From: Hyaloraphidium curvatum
Taxonomy: Eukaryota; Monoblepharomycota; Hyaloraphidiomycetes; Hyaloraphidiales; Hyaloraphidiaceae
NCBI GenBank assembly: GCA_025558095.1
Contig: JAIVFI010000029.1
Location: 186,001-250,000, forward strand
DNA: 64,000 nucleotides
Direction of reading: 5' to 3'
Shown here: one piece after another, positions 44,966-55,579 of the stretch
Numbering within the stretch: the first letter of the stretch is position 1
How the letters are laid out: each line of letters starts with the position of its first letter
The notes under the pieces: model-generated
Seen by the model: only the letters and a program-made list of their open reading frames with translations
The model's database searches: none
Told to the model about the DNA's origin: nothing
Position numbers and translations under genes: made by a program

Positions 44966-45558
44966 TCACCCCTCGGCCGAGGCATCCATGGGATCGTCCT
45001 CCGGGGCTGGAGGTTCCCCGGAAACGGCGGCTTCCAGGTCCTGTATCACCTCCTGGAGCTCCTCCTTCACGACGTGGAGCGCCTTGGCGCGCAGCTCGAG
45101 GTCCATCTCCTCGCCGTACAGGTTGGGCAGGAACGGGATCGACGGCTGGTTCGCGACGTGCGGGAGGATGCCCATGGCCAGGACGGCGTCGATGCGGGAG
45201 CGGAGGGTGCCGGAGATGATCTGCGGAGCGCGGTGAGGGGCCATCGCGGGGGCCAGGACGCGTCGCCGGACCTGGAGGAGTTTGTAGTACTCGGACGCGT
45301 TGGAGGTGAAGCTCGAGAGCGCTTCCTCGCCGGTTTCGGACGCGTCCGCGAGCGCGCTGAGGGTTGCCGCCCCGAGATCGAGGACCTTGAGGATCCGCTG
45401 GGGGTTCGTGGAGTGAGCGGAGAACGACGCGTTCTCCGGCGGTAGAGGCCCCGTACGTCCTCAATCCTCTGCAGTTCCTGAAGGAGCTTGGCCGATTGAT
45501 CCGAAACCGGCTTCGCCGGCTCCGATGGCACGGTTTCGGCTTCCGTTTCGGCTTCCAT
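44966..45558 (-). CDS. Probable Mediator subunit 11-like protein
   Basis: Two exons, 45558-45457 and 45397-44966, 59-nt intron; 177 residues. The helical segment LLQELQRIEDRILKVLDLGA...FTSNASEYYKLLQ resembles the four-helix core of Med11, which pairs with Med22 in the Mediator head. The C-terminal 110 residues (ISGTLRSRIDAVLAMGILPH...ELRAKALHVVKEELQEVIQ) are longer than in animal or yeast Med11 and end in another helix plus an acidic tail. The family call rests on helix pattern only; another small Mediator or coiled-coil subunit (Med8 for instance) is possible. It is divergent from the methyltransferase gene (71 bp). Confidence 0.5.
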
Positions 45559-45629
45559 GTTTGAGCACCGCGAGATGATGTTCGCACTTACCACTCTCTC
45601 GCGTTCTTCCCCCTCTCTTCCGGAGCTCA

Positions 45630-46987
45630 ATGGCGCACCATCACGGACCGCACGGGGGTCATTCTCATTCTCATTCGCACGGTCATCACGATCACTTGCA
45701 TGGCGGTGGCGTGCCCGGGACCTTGGCGCACGACGGCGCGTGGGAAGAGGGCGACGCGGCCGGGGAAGCCGCCTTTGAGAACGAGGAGGAGCAGCGCCAC
45801 TTTCTCAAGGTGGTGGACGCCTTCAACCACTACAAAGTGAACTCTTTAGCCGCCAACGCCAAGCGGAAACGCGATTGGGAGCAGTCGATCGCCGACCGGC
45901 ACCGCAGCGTCGTCGGACCTTCCTACGGCGAACGGCTGGACCGTATCGACTGTCTCATCGAGCAAAACTACGGCTTCATCCGCCGGATCATAGAGGAGGA
46001 GAGCCCCTTTCCGTTCGACGACGCCAAGAACCAGCATTTGGTGGGCGTGGGAGACGTTCGGGGCGATCCGGTTACGGAGCAGGACATGGACAAGTGCCGC
46101 ACGACGCTCCGCCAGTTTGTCCGCGATTGGAGCGCGGAAGGTGTTGTGGAGCGGGAGACTTCGTACGCGCCCATGATCCAGGCGCTCGAGCGCTACTTCT
46201 CCGACCTGGACGTCGACGAGCGCGGTTCGATCTACGTGCTGGTCCCGGGTGCCGGACTCGGGCGCTTAGCCTACGACGTCGCGAAACGCGGATTCTCTTG
46301 CCAGGGCAACGAGTTTTCGTTCTTCATGCTCTTGGCGTCCAACTTTGTCCTCAACAAGTGTTCCGAGGCCGAGCAGTTTACGATATACCCCTGGATTCAC
46401 TCTTTGTCGAACTGTTTGAAGCCCGAGGATGTACTCCGCGGTGTGTCGGTCCCGGACGTGCTGCCGGGCGACTTGCTGGAGACTGGTGTGTTTTGTACGA
46501 CCCGCTACGCTGTTTGTCTCTGCTCACTCCATACGGCGTTGGGCAGTCGATTTTTCAATGGCCGCGGGCGACTTTGTCGAGGTCTACGGCAGCCCGGCGC
46601 AGGCGGGGAAGTGGGACTGCGTCATGACCTGCTTCTTCCTCGACACCGCAAAGAACGTCGTCGAGTACGTGGAGATCATTAACAAGTGTCTCGTCCAGGG
46701 CGGACTCTGGATCAATTTGGGTGCGTTTCGAGCTTCGCTCCGATCTGCATGCTTCTTAACCCGACCCTGTACATGCAGGCCCGCTCCTTTACCACTTTGA
46801 AGGCATGGTGAACGAGCCCTCGATCGAGTTAAGCTACGAGGACCTCCTGCGGGTGGTGGACGCCTACGGCTTTTCCATCCTCGAGGAGAAGGGCATCGAT
46901 ACGACGTACTCGAACAACCTGCGATCGATGATGACGTTCACGTACCACGCTCGCTTCTTTGTCGCTCGAAAGCAGCCGGGTACCTGA
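45630..46987 (+). CDS. Carnosine N-methyltransferase family protein (N2227 domain)
   Basis: Three exons: 45630-46485, 46547-46720, 46779-46987; 412 residues. The core has the SAM-binding VLVPGAGLGRLAYDVA, GNEFSFFMLL, and the family block WDCVMTCFFLDTAKNV...YVEIINKCLVQGGLWINLG, then LLYHFEG and ELSYEDLLRVVDAYGF. Relatives methylate the imidazole of carnosine-like dipeptides to give anserine; in fungi the true substrate is uncertain. The first 27 residues are histidine-rich (GHSHSHSHGHHDHLHGG), which is unusual for the family and may bind metal. The start codon is unambiguous, with stops upstream in frame. Confidence 0.88.
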
Positions 46988-47125
46988 ATAGAATGTCGTC
47001 GATTGAGCTGCTCGCCGTCAGCAGCCGTTGACCCAGATTTGAGGGACCTCGGTTGTCGCAGCAGCGGGTCAGCGGGTCCGTCGGCGCTCAGGCGCACCAA
47101 ACAACGTTTTCAAAGCAACCCTCCG

Positions 47126-49169
47126 ATGGCCTCCGGGCCGGCGGCTCCCTTGTCGGCGCCCGTCGTAACGTTGTCTCTCGACACTAGTTACGACGATGTA
47201 GAAGTGCCGGCGCGGCAGGAGCGGTCGCGGGTTGTGCAGACCATGGTGACATTCCTCCGACAGTGGGAGCTTCCGCGCCTGCCCCACCCCCGCTTCCGCC
47301 TAACAGCACCCTCCTGTTACGACGCAGCGGAGAAACGGACTTGGGTAGTCGAAGACCGCGGGTGCTGGCCGGACAGAGCGGTGAGCAACGGGCGATCGGC
47401 TCGGGTACCTGTCGGATTGACAGTCGCTCTTCCCAGATGTGCCGCTCAACGCGGCCGGTATCCGGCAAGCGCGACTCACGGCATGGCGGCTGCGGAACCA
47501 GAAGTTTGATGCCATCGTCTGCTCGGACCAGCGCGCGGCGAAACAGACGCTCGACGAGATGCTCCCTTGGATGCCCCAGAACCGCTCCGCTGCAATTGTC
47601 TACGACGCTCGATTGCGCGAGAAGGTGACCGGCATGCTGTCATTAAGCAGACCGCAGTTTAACGAACCTTCACCCCAGAGCTGTTCCGACCTCGGTGGCA
47701 TGCCATGGACGGAAGTGAAGCAGAAGCTAAAGGCCGAGGCCAAAACTCTGGACCATTACCTGCGCGAGCGAGCAGACGGCGAAACGATGGCAGCTTTTGA
47801 AGGCAGAGTCTTGGACTTTTACGCCGAGCAAATCATCGAAAAGGGGCTCCTGGAACCGAGCGGACTGCGGCTGACGCCGACGATGTCTCCTTCGGAACCA
47901 AAGCCCCCGCTGGCCGCGCACGGCACTGTAGAAGCCGGCGTTGCTTCTCCAGCTGCAAGTCCTACAGCACCAATGACATCACACGGTAGCGCATCCAAAT
48001 CGGATCCAGCTTCGCCGCAGGAACTGTCGCCAACCTCCGCGACCAAGGAGCAAGCTCGGAAAGCACTGACCGCGAACCTCCATGTCGACGTCGCAGCACC
48101 GCAGCAGCTCTCGGTTGGAAGCTTCCAGTCATCTTCCTCTTGGAGGCAGATCACGAGCCCGGAGAACTCCTCGGCCCTGTCTCCGGACGACCGACGCGCA
48201 CTCGCCGTTCTCCCTTCCCCGCTCAAATCCACCGGGACGAGCTCGGCACCTCAGAGCCCGTCCCTGAGATCCATTGCCGGCCAGCGCAGTCTCAACCAGA
48301 CGCCGAAGCTCGGATCGAACGCTTCCCTTGCCAGCAACAGGAGCGGAATCTCAAAAGGTTCCATACGTGCGCTGATCGAGGACTTCGAGCGGCTCAGCGC
48401 TGCGTCGTCGCCGATCACTCCCGAAAGTGCATCGGTCCGAAAGAACTTGCAAACGCCCGTCGTCGAACGTGTTCCGGACACGGTATTCGAGGAAGCCCCG
48501 GAGCTCGAGGCTGTGATGCAGGAGCCTGAATCTTCAGTGGAGATCGTGCCGGAAGCAAGATCTGTCGAAGTGGTTCGGACCCAGCACGACGCGCCGCGGC
48601 GAAACATTCTCGTGATCGCCCACGGCGGGGTTCTGCAGCTTCTCTTTACGCACCTCCTCAACGATCTGGACTTCGACATCTACGGCGAGATTCAGACCGG
48701 GTTTCCAAAACACTGCGGATTGTACCGATTGCAGCTCCAGAAGGTCGTCTACGGGCCACCGGACGGTGCAACGGACTGGGAGTGGCTGGGAGTGATCTCC
48801 CTGATGAACTGTGTCGCGCATCACGCACTGGTTTCGAACGAATCCTGGCATCAGTGGAATCCCGACGCCGGAAAGCGGAAGAAGGAGTTCTTGGAGCTCA
48901 AGGCCGCAGCCTTTGCCCCCACCGGCAGCTCTGCCTTGCGAAAGGCCGAGGATGCGCAGCTCACTTCGTCTCCTGTGGCAAGCAGCAGCGCTGATGCAAA
49001 TGACAAACGATCGAAACCCAACTCCGCGGGGGAGTCTTTCCGAATGGCCCTGGAGAAGTTCGGCGGGATCGTCCGGCACTTGAAGGACAAAAGGGGATCG
49101 GACAAGGAGGCCGGGCTGCCGCCTCTGAAAAAGGCTGCGGACATCAAGCTGGAGATCACTCTCGCCTAG
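47126..49169 (+). CDS. Histidine-phosphatase-fold protein lacking the nucleophile His
   Basis: Proposed exons 47126-47186, 47264-47380 and 47437-49169; 636 residues. The first exon is the least certain. The phosphoglycerate-mutase-like fold is seen in LLLRRSGETDLG, DVPLNAAGIRQARLTAWRLR, FDAIVCSDQRAAKQTLDEML and, after a Ser/Pro-rich insert of roughly 250 residues, NILVIAHGGVLQLLFTHLL (His455) and LMNCVAHHAL. The normal nucleophile motif RHGE reads RSGE (Ser42), so phosphatase chemistry is not expected. The C-terminal 100 residues are basic and disordered. A scaffold or phosphohistidine-like binding role is inference. It is convergent with CDC24, 35 bp between stops. Confidence 0.72.
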
Positions 49170-49204
49170 GGCATGCACCATTACCCTACCGAAGCTGTAT
49201 CGTG

Positions 49205-52200
49205 CTATTGTGACACATACAGTGTGATTGTAGGCACGTTCCGTGTACGCTTCGTGCCATCCTCCGGCTGTCTGTCCGACCATTCCGTCACCACGGACTC
49301 GATGAGCATCGCCACGTCCTCGTCGCTCCCCAAGTTGACCATGTCGCCTTCCTCGTCCTTGAAGCGGATCTTTGCATCGGAGGCTTCATTCGAGTTCAGG
49401 CCAATTTTGTTGACAACGAGCCGCCTCACTTCCTCAAAAGGAGGGGCATCAAACGGATCCTTGGGCAGCGGCAGCTGAAGAGCAAAGACCTCCGACCTGT
49501 AGTGGATCTTGACGCGCAAGCAAGGCTGTCCGCTTCGAATAGATGCGACGGAAAACCGGTTGGAGGATGCATCAAACTCCCGTGCGGACGGTGCGGCGCT
49601 AGCGATCGACGGTGACCGATCCCGCGTCGGTTGCCCGGGTGCCACTGCGAAGCTCTCCAGAACAGACGATATCCGCCTGACCCATTCCGTCGTATCGGCA
49701 GTAGGACCTGCGGACGTTCCAGCGTTGACGTCCTGCAAGATTGCGAGCGCGTCCTTCAGGCATTCTTGTATCTGCAGATCGGGGACTGCACTTGTCGGTG
49801 ACATCCCGCCCCTCATGCGCTCATCACTGGCCCCTGAAAATCCACCCATCTGGATTGGCCTGGCAAGAGGAGGAAGGGATCGCGACGTCGCAGGCTCGAG
49901 CGTGCTGGAAAGCAGAGCACTCCGGCGTGGTCCAAGGGGTTGCCCGTTCGTGGCGCCTTCAACAACAGGCAAGCTTGCCGCCGACCACGAAGCCGTGCTC
50001 GGATTCGAATCGCCGTAGCTCATTGCGGCTTGGATGGTCCCATGAGCCGACACTGTGCTGCCGCGGCTGCCGCGCCTCGCCGAAGCTCCAAGAGTCTCCT
50101 CGGTAGCCGAATTCCTTTCGGGTTCACCTGGTCGATACGACAAGGAGCTTGTGCTGCCGACCGCAACACCCATGGATGCATCGAAGCCAAACATCTGCGA
50201 GCCTCGGCCAAGCGGATGGTCCGCCGTGCCTGCCTCGGCCGCATTGACCTCCGAAGGGAGATTCAACTTCTCAATGTCCATGTGCTGGGCGGCAGGTTGG
50301 TCGCGGAGCTGTCGCTGCCGCGTGATGGCATCCCTTCTTCTCCGCTCCTCTACCATGATGCCCGTAAGGCGGTCCTTCCAGAGGCGACATTGCTCCGCAT
50401 CCTTACAGCGCAGCTCAAAGTTATCTCCCGAACCTGCGTCCATTGCGTTGCCAGCAGACGGTTCGCTGGTGCGAATCCCCGGCTGTCGCCAAAACACCTT
50501 GAGCAGCGGCTTCTCCGGGGGCTTCGTTGGCACCTCGTGGACCGCCGTCACGCACTCCATGAAGACGTGGCCCTTAATGACGGCCGTCCCGCGCACGCTT
50601 TGTTCTTCCGGCATGTTCTTCTCCGTCAGCCCGAGCATCCGCGCAGACTTGCTCGCCGTTGACAGTGGGATCATTTGGCAGCAGAGGAGGATGCGGTCGA
50701 AGAGGTAGATGGCGTACGGTTTCTCGACGCCCGAGAGCGAAGGCATGAGGAAGTTGTCGTAGATCTGCAAGGAGCCAAACTCGAAAGGTTGCAAGCCCTG
50801 CAAGCGGTGGTCAGCAAGCAGTTACCAACCAAAATGAGCTCGGCATGCCTTCCAATCCACAACGCGCCGCTGCAAGTCCTGCATCGCCGGCGTGTTTTCG
50901 GATTCGCGCCTCTTTTGGTTGACATCGTCGGCTATTCTCTTGGAAGCCTCGACGCCGAGAACGAGTTCGCCGTAGTACGCGTAAGATCCGCGGTTGGTGT
51001 TCTTGAGAAGCTGTTGAAGAAGCAGTGGATAGCGACAAATGCGTTGTACCGGCTTTATGAGGAAGGATGGGAGCTCGTACCGAGGCTCCATGACGGAGAT
51101 GGCCTGCGGTGAAAGAAGGTCAAAAACCCGCTGGACGAGTAAAGCACATTGCCTCACCGCCAACTGTGACGACTTCTCGAGGACAAACTTTGTCGCTTTC
51201 TCGAGATTGATGCACATGGGCGAGTACACGGAGACGAGAGACGGTTCCTGCGGGCCGTCAGCTTTGAGAGAGACGGAGGAACAAGCAGCCTCACCAGCTT
51301 TGTAAACACGAGTCCAACCCTCTCGTATGATGCGGCAATGGACGCTTCGAGCTTGGAGAGAAACCGGTGCTGGTACTCCGCAAGCTCCTCAATGTTCGAA
51401 AAGATGGTCTGCACTTCCTCGGCCGTGCAGATCCTGCTTGCTTTGAGGGCGATTTGGTACTCCTGAAAAGACGTCAGGACTGTCGTGCAACTGTCACTGC
51501 CTAACGCGAAGCCTCACAAGGAGCAAATCCAAGTCCGCGACGTATTTCCGCTCCGTATCCAAGAGCTCTTTTAGGAGTCGAAGCCGCTTCAGGTCCGCGG
51601 GATTCTGGGGGTTCGGGAGAGTTCCCGATTCGACAAAAGCATTGAGGTCGGGAATGAAGACGGGCAGGGGTTTCAGCTTCTCGGGAGCGAGTCCCATTTC
51701 CTTCATCCTCTGAAGTACCGTCTCGATCGTGCTCAGGACCTTGGCATTTACGTGAGCATGGTGGGCGAAAGGAGCAGCAATGGAGCGCCTACCTTAATCT
51801 TCTGCCTTTCGCTTACATCTTCGCGAAAAAGATCGCCGGTCTGGAACAACTTCTGGTCTGGTATCTGGAGCTCCTGTGCGGCGAGACGTGAGAAAGACTC
51901 CCCTGCTTGGCCGGCATTGCGCACCTGCTTGCACGCCTTAAGAAACTCGAACGTTGCCCTCTTCCGCCGCGTCAGATCGGCATCATCCTTCTCGACAAAA
52001 AGATTCCCCGTACTCGCACTCAGCAGGCTTTGGAAACCGGACGGAGCCGACGTAGCAGGTCCCGGCATCTCTAGTCTGTCCCTGGGCCGCAAGGAATTAT
52101 ACAAGGAGCACAGCGGCGCTCCTTGTTTCAAAGTCTCCATGAGGATACGGGTAGGATCGGTGACATCGATCTGCCACGAGTTGCGCGGGTCGATCTTGGG

Positions 52201-52533
52201 CCAGACCAGGAACTCCGCGACCTCGGGCAACGAATTGAGCTGCTTCAGCACGTCCAAGGATCTTTGGTAGATCGATCTCGGAGGTGCAGAAGACAAACCA
52301 GCCCGCGACGTCGGAGCAGCGCCGCCCGGGACTGGCTCCGTCGCGTCGAATGCGGGTCCGGCGTCGTCGGAGTTTCCTCCCTCCCGGCGAGGTAGTGCTC
52401 CCACATCCGCGACTCCGGCACTGTAGGGCGATGCCACTGCGCTCGTCGGAGAGCCCGCTGTGATGGTGGATTCCGAGCGCGCTTTGCCCCTGAGCGAGGT
52501 CAGGTTCGGGAGATTGGAGAAAATGGAGGGCAT
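49205..52533 (-). CDS. CDC24: Rho guanine-nucleotide exchange factor CDC24
   Basis: Six exons: 52533-51793, 51739-51518, 51462-51295, 51247-51158, 51103-50849, 50797-49205; 1022 residues, all introns in phase 0. The N-terminal CH-like domain (SIYQRSLDVLKQLNSLPEVA...) is followed by the DH domain (LKELLDTERKYVADLDLLLE, PSFLIKPVQRICRYPLLLQQ), a PH domain (RRVVDWKGLQPFEFGSLQIYD...LTGIMVEERRRR), a Ser-rich linker and a C-terminal PB1 domain (CLRVKIHYRSEVFAL...IRFKDEEGDMVNLGSDEDV). This is the complete CDC24 layout: it activates Cdc42 for polarity and docks on Bem1 through PB1. The last intron (50798-50848) requires a GC donor to keep DWKGLQP intact. Confidence 0.93.
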
Positions 52534-52850
52534 TGCCCAGGAGGCGGCGACTGCCGCGACCGTAGCGAGCGACGCTCTAAGACGCAGGGAGCTTTGCCGA
52601 ATGGATAGCAGATAGGACGGATCCGCCGTCGCCGTGTGCGGAGTTCAGAATTTGGACGATCTTGTTTCCCGTCGACGACCGTCGCGGCGGTATGGCTCAC
52701 CACTCTGAATCTTCCGGTCCTTCCAAACTCAAATGCAACGGTGTCCAAGCATTCAGCATTGAGAAGATGCCACCAACAGAATCACAAGCTCCCATCCTAC
52801 GCCCTAAGCCACACGCCGACGCCGCCTCCGTTCATTCCTTCGCCCCAGTT
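52534..52850. other. Intergenic region upstream of CDC24
   Basis: About 317 bp between the CDC24 start and the end of the hydroxylase gene, both minus strand. No supported coding sequence; presumably the CDC24 promoter. Confidence 0.4.
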
Positions 52851-53905
52851 TTATTCACTCTTCTTCCCGACAGCTTGCTGTGCTTGCTGATAGGGAAGGA
52901 CGTCGCACCATCCAAAGAGACGGTCAAGATAGCCCCAATAGAAGGTCTGGTAGAAACTGGATGCAGTCGAGTTAGCCATGCCCCTTCCACGTGCAACGAG
53001 CTCACCGACCCTTTGTGCTGCGCTTCGTGGTGCATGTCGTGCCAATCGACATACCGGAAGACGAAATTGAGGAAGTCCCACGGAAATGCGTACCCCGCGT
53101 GATTGTGGATGCCAACCCAAGCGAGGAAGACGCATTGGAAGAAGAAGCAGCCAAAGAAGCTCATCCCGGCAAACGCACAGCCAAGGTAAACGGGGTAGGT
53201 GGTTTCGAGAATGGCGTCGACAAGCGTGAACTGCGAGGCTGCGAGGATGTTGACAACGCCTGCAAGGAGCTCGTTAGTCAAAAGCCTCGTGTTGCGCCGA
53301 TGCCCTTGCTCACGGTTCTCATGATGATGCCATTTGTGATATCGCTTGTACAGTACCGGGACAGTGTGCTGCAAGACGTGGCCTAACCAGATGATGAGGT
53401 CCCACCAGAATATCGCGATGGGGAGCCTCCAAGCAAAATCACGCCAGCCGGAGCTGCGGTCGTGCATGTTCATCCCGAAATGCTTCTGAATCCAGTAGTC
53501 GCTCAAAGACATCGGCAAAGCGACCATGAAGAGGCCCGGAATGCTCTTCAGCCCGTGCGTCCGCTCCCACATCTACACAACAGCGATCAGCACGCCACAG
53601 GTGCTTCTGACGGCATGATCACTCACCTCTTGGACTTGCGCTTCCGGAATGTACACGTTCTTCTGGATCTTGTACTGCTCGAACCACCGATTCCTTTCGA
53701 TCCAAAGGAAGGCCAAAGTTGCCAGTATAAGTTCGATTTTCAGAATGCCGTAGGTGAAGAGGACGTAGGTGGGAGCTTCCCCAATGTGAGCGGCCACCAG
53801 CTCCGTTATATCGTAGAAGCCGTCTGGGTTTCCAAGAAGCCAAGAAGGAAACCAAGTTGGGGCCCCGGAGATGGCCCCGGCGGCAGAAGTGCCGTTCAAT
53901 GCCAT
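52851..53905 (-). CDS. Fatty acid hydroxylase superfamily protein (sterol desaturase-like)
   Basis: Three exons: 53905-53627, 53572-53010, 52956-52851; 315 residues. Three histidine clusters for a di-iron site are visible: HVLQH, HKWHHH and HDMHHEAQH, spaced as in C-5 sterol desaturases, C-4 methyl oxidases and alkylglycerol or sphingolipid hydroxylases. Four or more membrane helices place it in the ER. The join in the third cluster (AQHKGFYQTFYWGYLDRLFG) restores the family's DRLFG ending. The final PYQQAQQAVGKKSE has no clear KKxx signal. Substrate class is undecided from sequence alone. It is divergent from HMCES (190 bp). Confidence 0.82.
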
Positions 53906-54094
53906 GTCCTCCTGAGCCAAACTGTGCGCGCGGAGCTCTGGTTTCCTTCCGCGAGTGACGGGAGACGTGCGTGGCAACTGTGGCGAAGGCCGCCGCGTCC
54001 AATCACCGCCCTGTCTGGAACCCCCTGGGACCTCCCCTCAGCCTCATGCTGCGCTTTTGAAAGCTCTCACTGCTCGGGCTGAGGCAGCACTACG

Positions 54095-55330
54095 ATGTGC
54101 GGCCGCTTCTTCCTCGCTGCCGAGCCGGACGCGCTCCGGACGCGTGTCCGCGCGACGAGGTTCGAAGATCCAAGCCAGCGATACCGGAAGAGCTGGAACG
54201 TCGGGCCGACGCGGACGGAACCGGTCTTAATTGCGGAAAGGAGATCCGACGCGGGAGATCCGGGGCCCAGCAGCTCTCCGAGGTCGAGCGGGACGAAGGT
54301 CGAGAGAGTCCTGCGCTGCATGAAGTGGGGCTTGATCCCGTCGTGGAGCAAGGAGATGCCGGACTTCGCGGCGACGCGGAACACCATCAACGCGCGAGAC
54401 GACACCGTGTCGGGCTCGAAAAGCATGTGGTCGAGCATGAAGGACAAGAAGCGCTGCGTCGTGCCCATTCAGGGCTTCTTCGAATGGCAGAAGATGCCTG
54501 CGGACGAAAAGATCAAGATCCCGCACCTCGTCACTCCCGCGGAGACCAGAGCTGGCTCGCCGAAGGAAGGAGACCTGCCGCTGCTGCTGTGTGCCGGCCT
54601 CTACGACATTGCTCGGCTGCCTGATCGGGAAGACAAGTCCAACAAAGTCGAGGTCTATAGCTTCACTATCATCACGACGAACAACTCGAAAGATCTCGCA
54701 TTCCTTCACGATCGAATGCCCGTCATTCTGGACGAGTCGGACGTCGATCTCTGGCTGGATCCCACGGTCCCTTTCGAAAAGGTCCGGCACCTGCTGCGGC
54801 CGCGGGAGGGGTTGCATGTTGTGCCCGTCACGAGCTTCGTCTCCAAGATCGGCCAGGATTCCGAAGAGTGCATCAGGCCTGGTGGGGAATTCCCTGTCAA
54901 TGTTTCATTTCACAAGCTAAGCCACGAAATCTTTGCAGCTACAGCCGACGAGCTGAGGATCATGAAGCTCGGCAAGAAGGCTTTGGGAAACGAAAAAGGC
55001 TTGCAGAGCGTCGCCAGCTTTTTTGGGGCCAAGCCGGACGGCAAGGCGGCAAACGCGGAGGGCTTGGAATCGGCAACACAGGCGGTGAAGAGGTCCGCGG
55101 ACAACCTATCTGACGCCGACGGCGACATCGAAACTGCCGTGGCAGACGCCGAAGTACCGAAGCGCGAGGCAAAGGAGCCGCGTTCTCCAGCGCCTGCTGC
55201 CCCGGCCAAGGGGAAAGGACTGGCTTCGCCAGCTCCGGCCAAGAAGGCCAAGAGCGCGGCAGCTTCCCCGGCAAAGAAGCCCGACCCGAACCAGAAGTCG
55301 CTCACGTCGTTTTTCGGGAAGAAGGCTTGA
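54095..55330 (+). CDS. HMCES: HMCES / SRAP-domain DNA-protein crosslink protein
   Basis: Single exon, 411 residues. It starts MCGRFFLAAEP, so the catalytic Cys2 is exposed after Met removal, and continues with the SRAP blocks WNVGPTRTEPVL, MKWGLIPSWSKEM, NTINARDDTV, RRCVVPIQGFFEW-like RCVVPIQGFFEWQK and FLHDRMPVIL. HMCES covalently shields abasic sites in single-stranded DNA at replication forks. The C-terminus is Ala/Lys-rich and ends QKSLTSFFGKKA, a textbook PCNA-interaction box; a second degenerate copy, LQSVASFFGAK, lies about 80 residues earlier. In bacteria the same domain acts in the SOS response. No intron is needed. Confidence 0.93.
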   Translation: MCGRFFLAAEPDALRTRVRATRFEDPSQRYRKSWNVGPTRTEPVLIAERRSDAGDPGPSSSPRSSGTKVERVLRCMKWGLIPSWSKEMPDFAATRNTINARDDTVSGSKSMWSSMKDKKRCVVPIQGFFEWQKMPADEKIKIPHLVTPAETRAGSPKEGDLPLLLCAGLYDIARLPDREDKSNKVEVYSFTIITTNNSKDLAFLHDRMPVILDESDVDLWLDPTVPFEKVRHLLRPREGLHVVPVTSFVSKIGQDSEECIRPGGEFPVNVSFHKLSHEIFAATADELRIMKLGKKALGNEKGLQSVASFFGAKPDGKAANAEGLESATQAVKRSADNLSDADGDIETAVADAEVPKREAKEPRSPAPAAPAKGKGLASPAPAKKAKSAAASPAKKPDPNQKSLTSFFGKKA

Positions 55331-55579
55331 GTTCTCGTCTTGGTGCATGGTGATAGTGTACATATCGTTCATTCCTGAACTCCAGCTTCTACGCACTGCA
55401 TTGGTTGAATCTTGAGCATTGATGTCGCCAGAACGTTCTTGCATCCGGATCGTCCCGTGTTTGAGTCACCCTCCAAAGTCCGCCTTCCCGACCGCTGTAG
55501 TCACACAACACGAGTCACAACTCGAACTCACTCCGAAGCTCACCTCAAGCACTATTCAAAACACTTCGAAGTATCCACA

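Noticed and set aside
43160-45445. 761-residue plus-strand frame and 737-residue minus-strand frame over the same region
   Set aside because: Both overlap the beta-mannosidase gene in other frames and show no motif; catalytic blocks lie only in the chosen frame.
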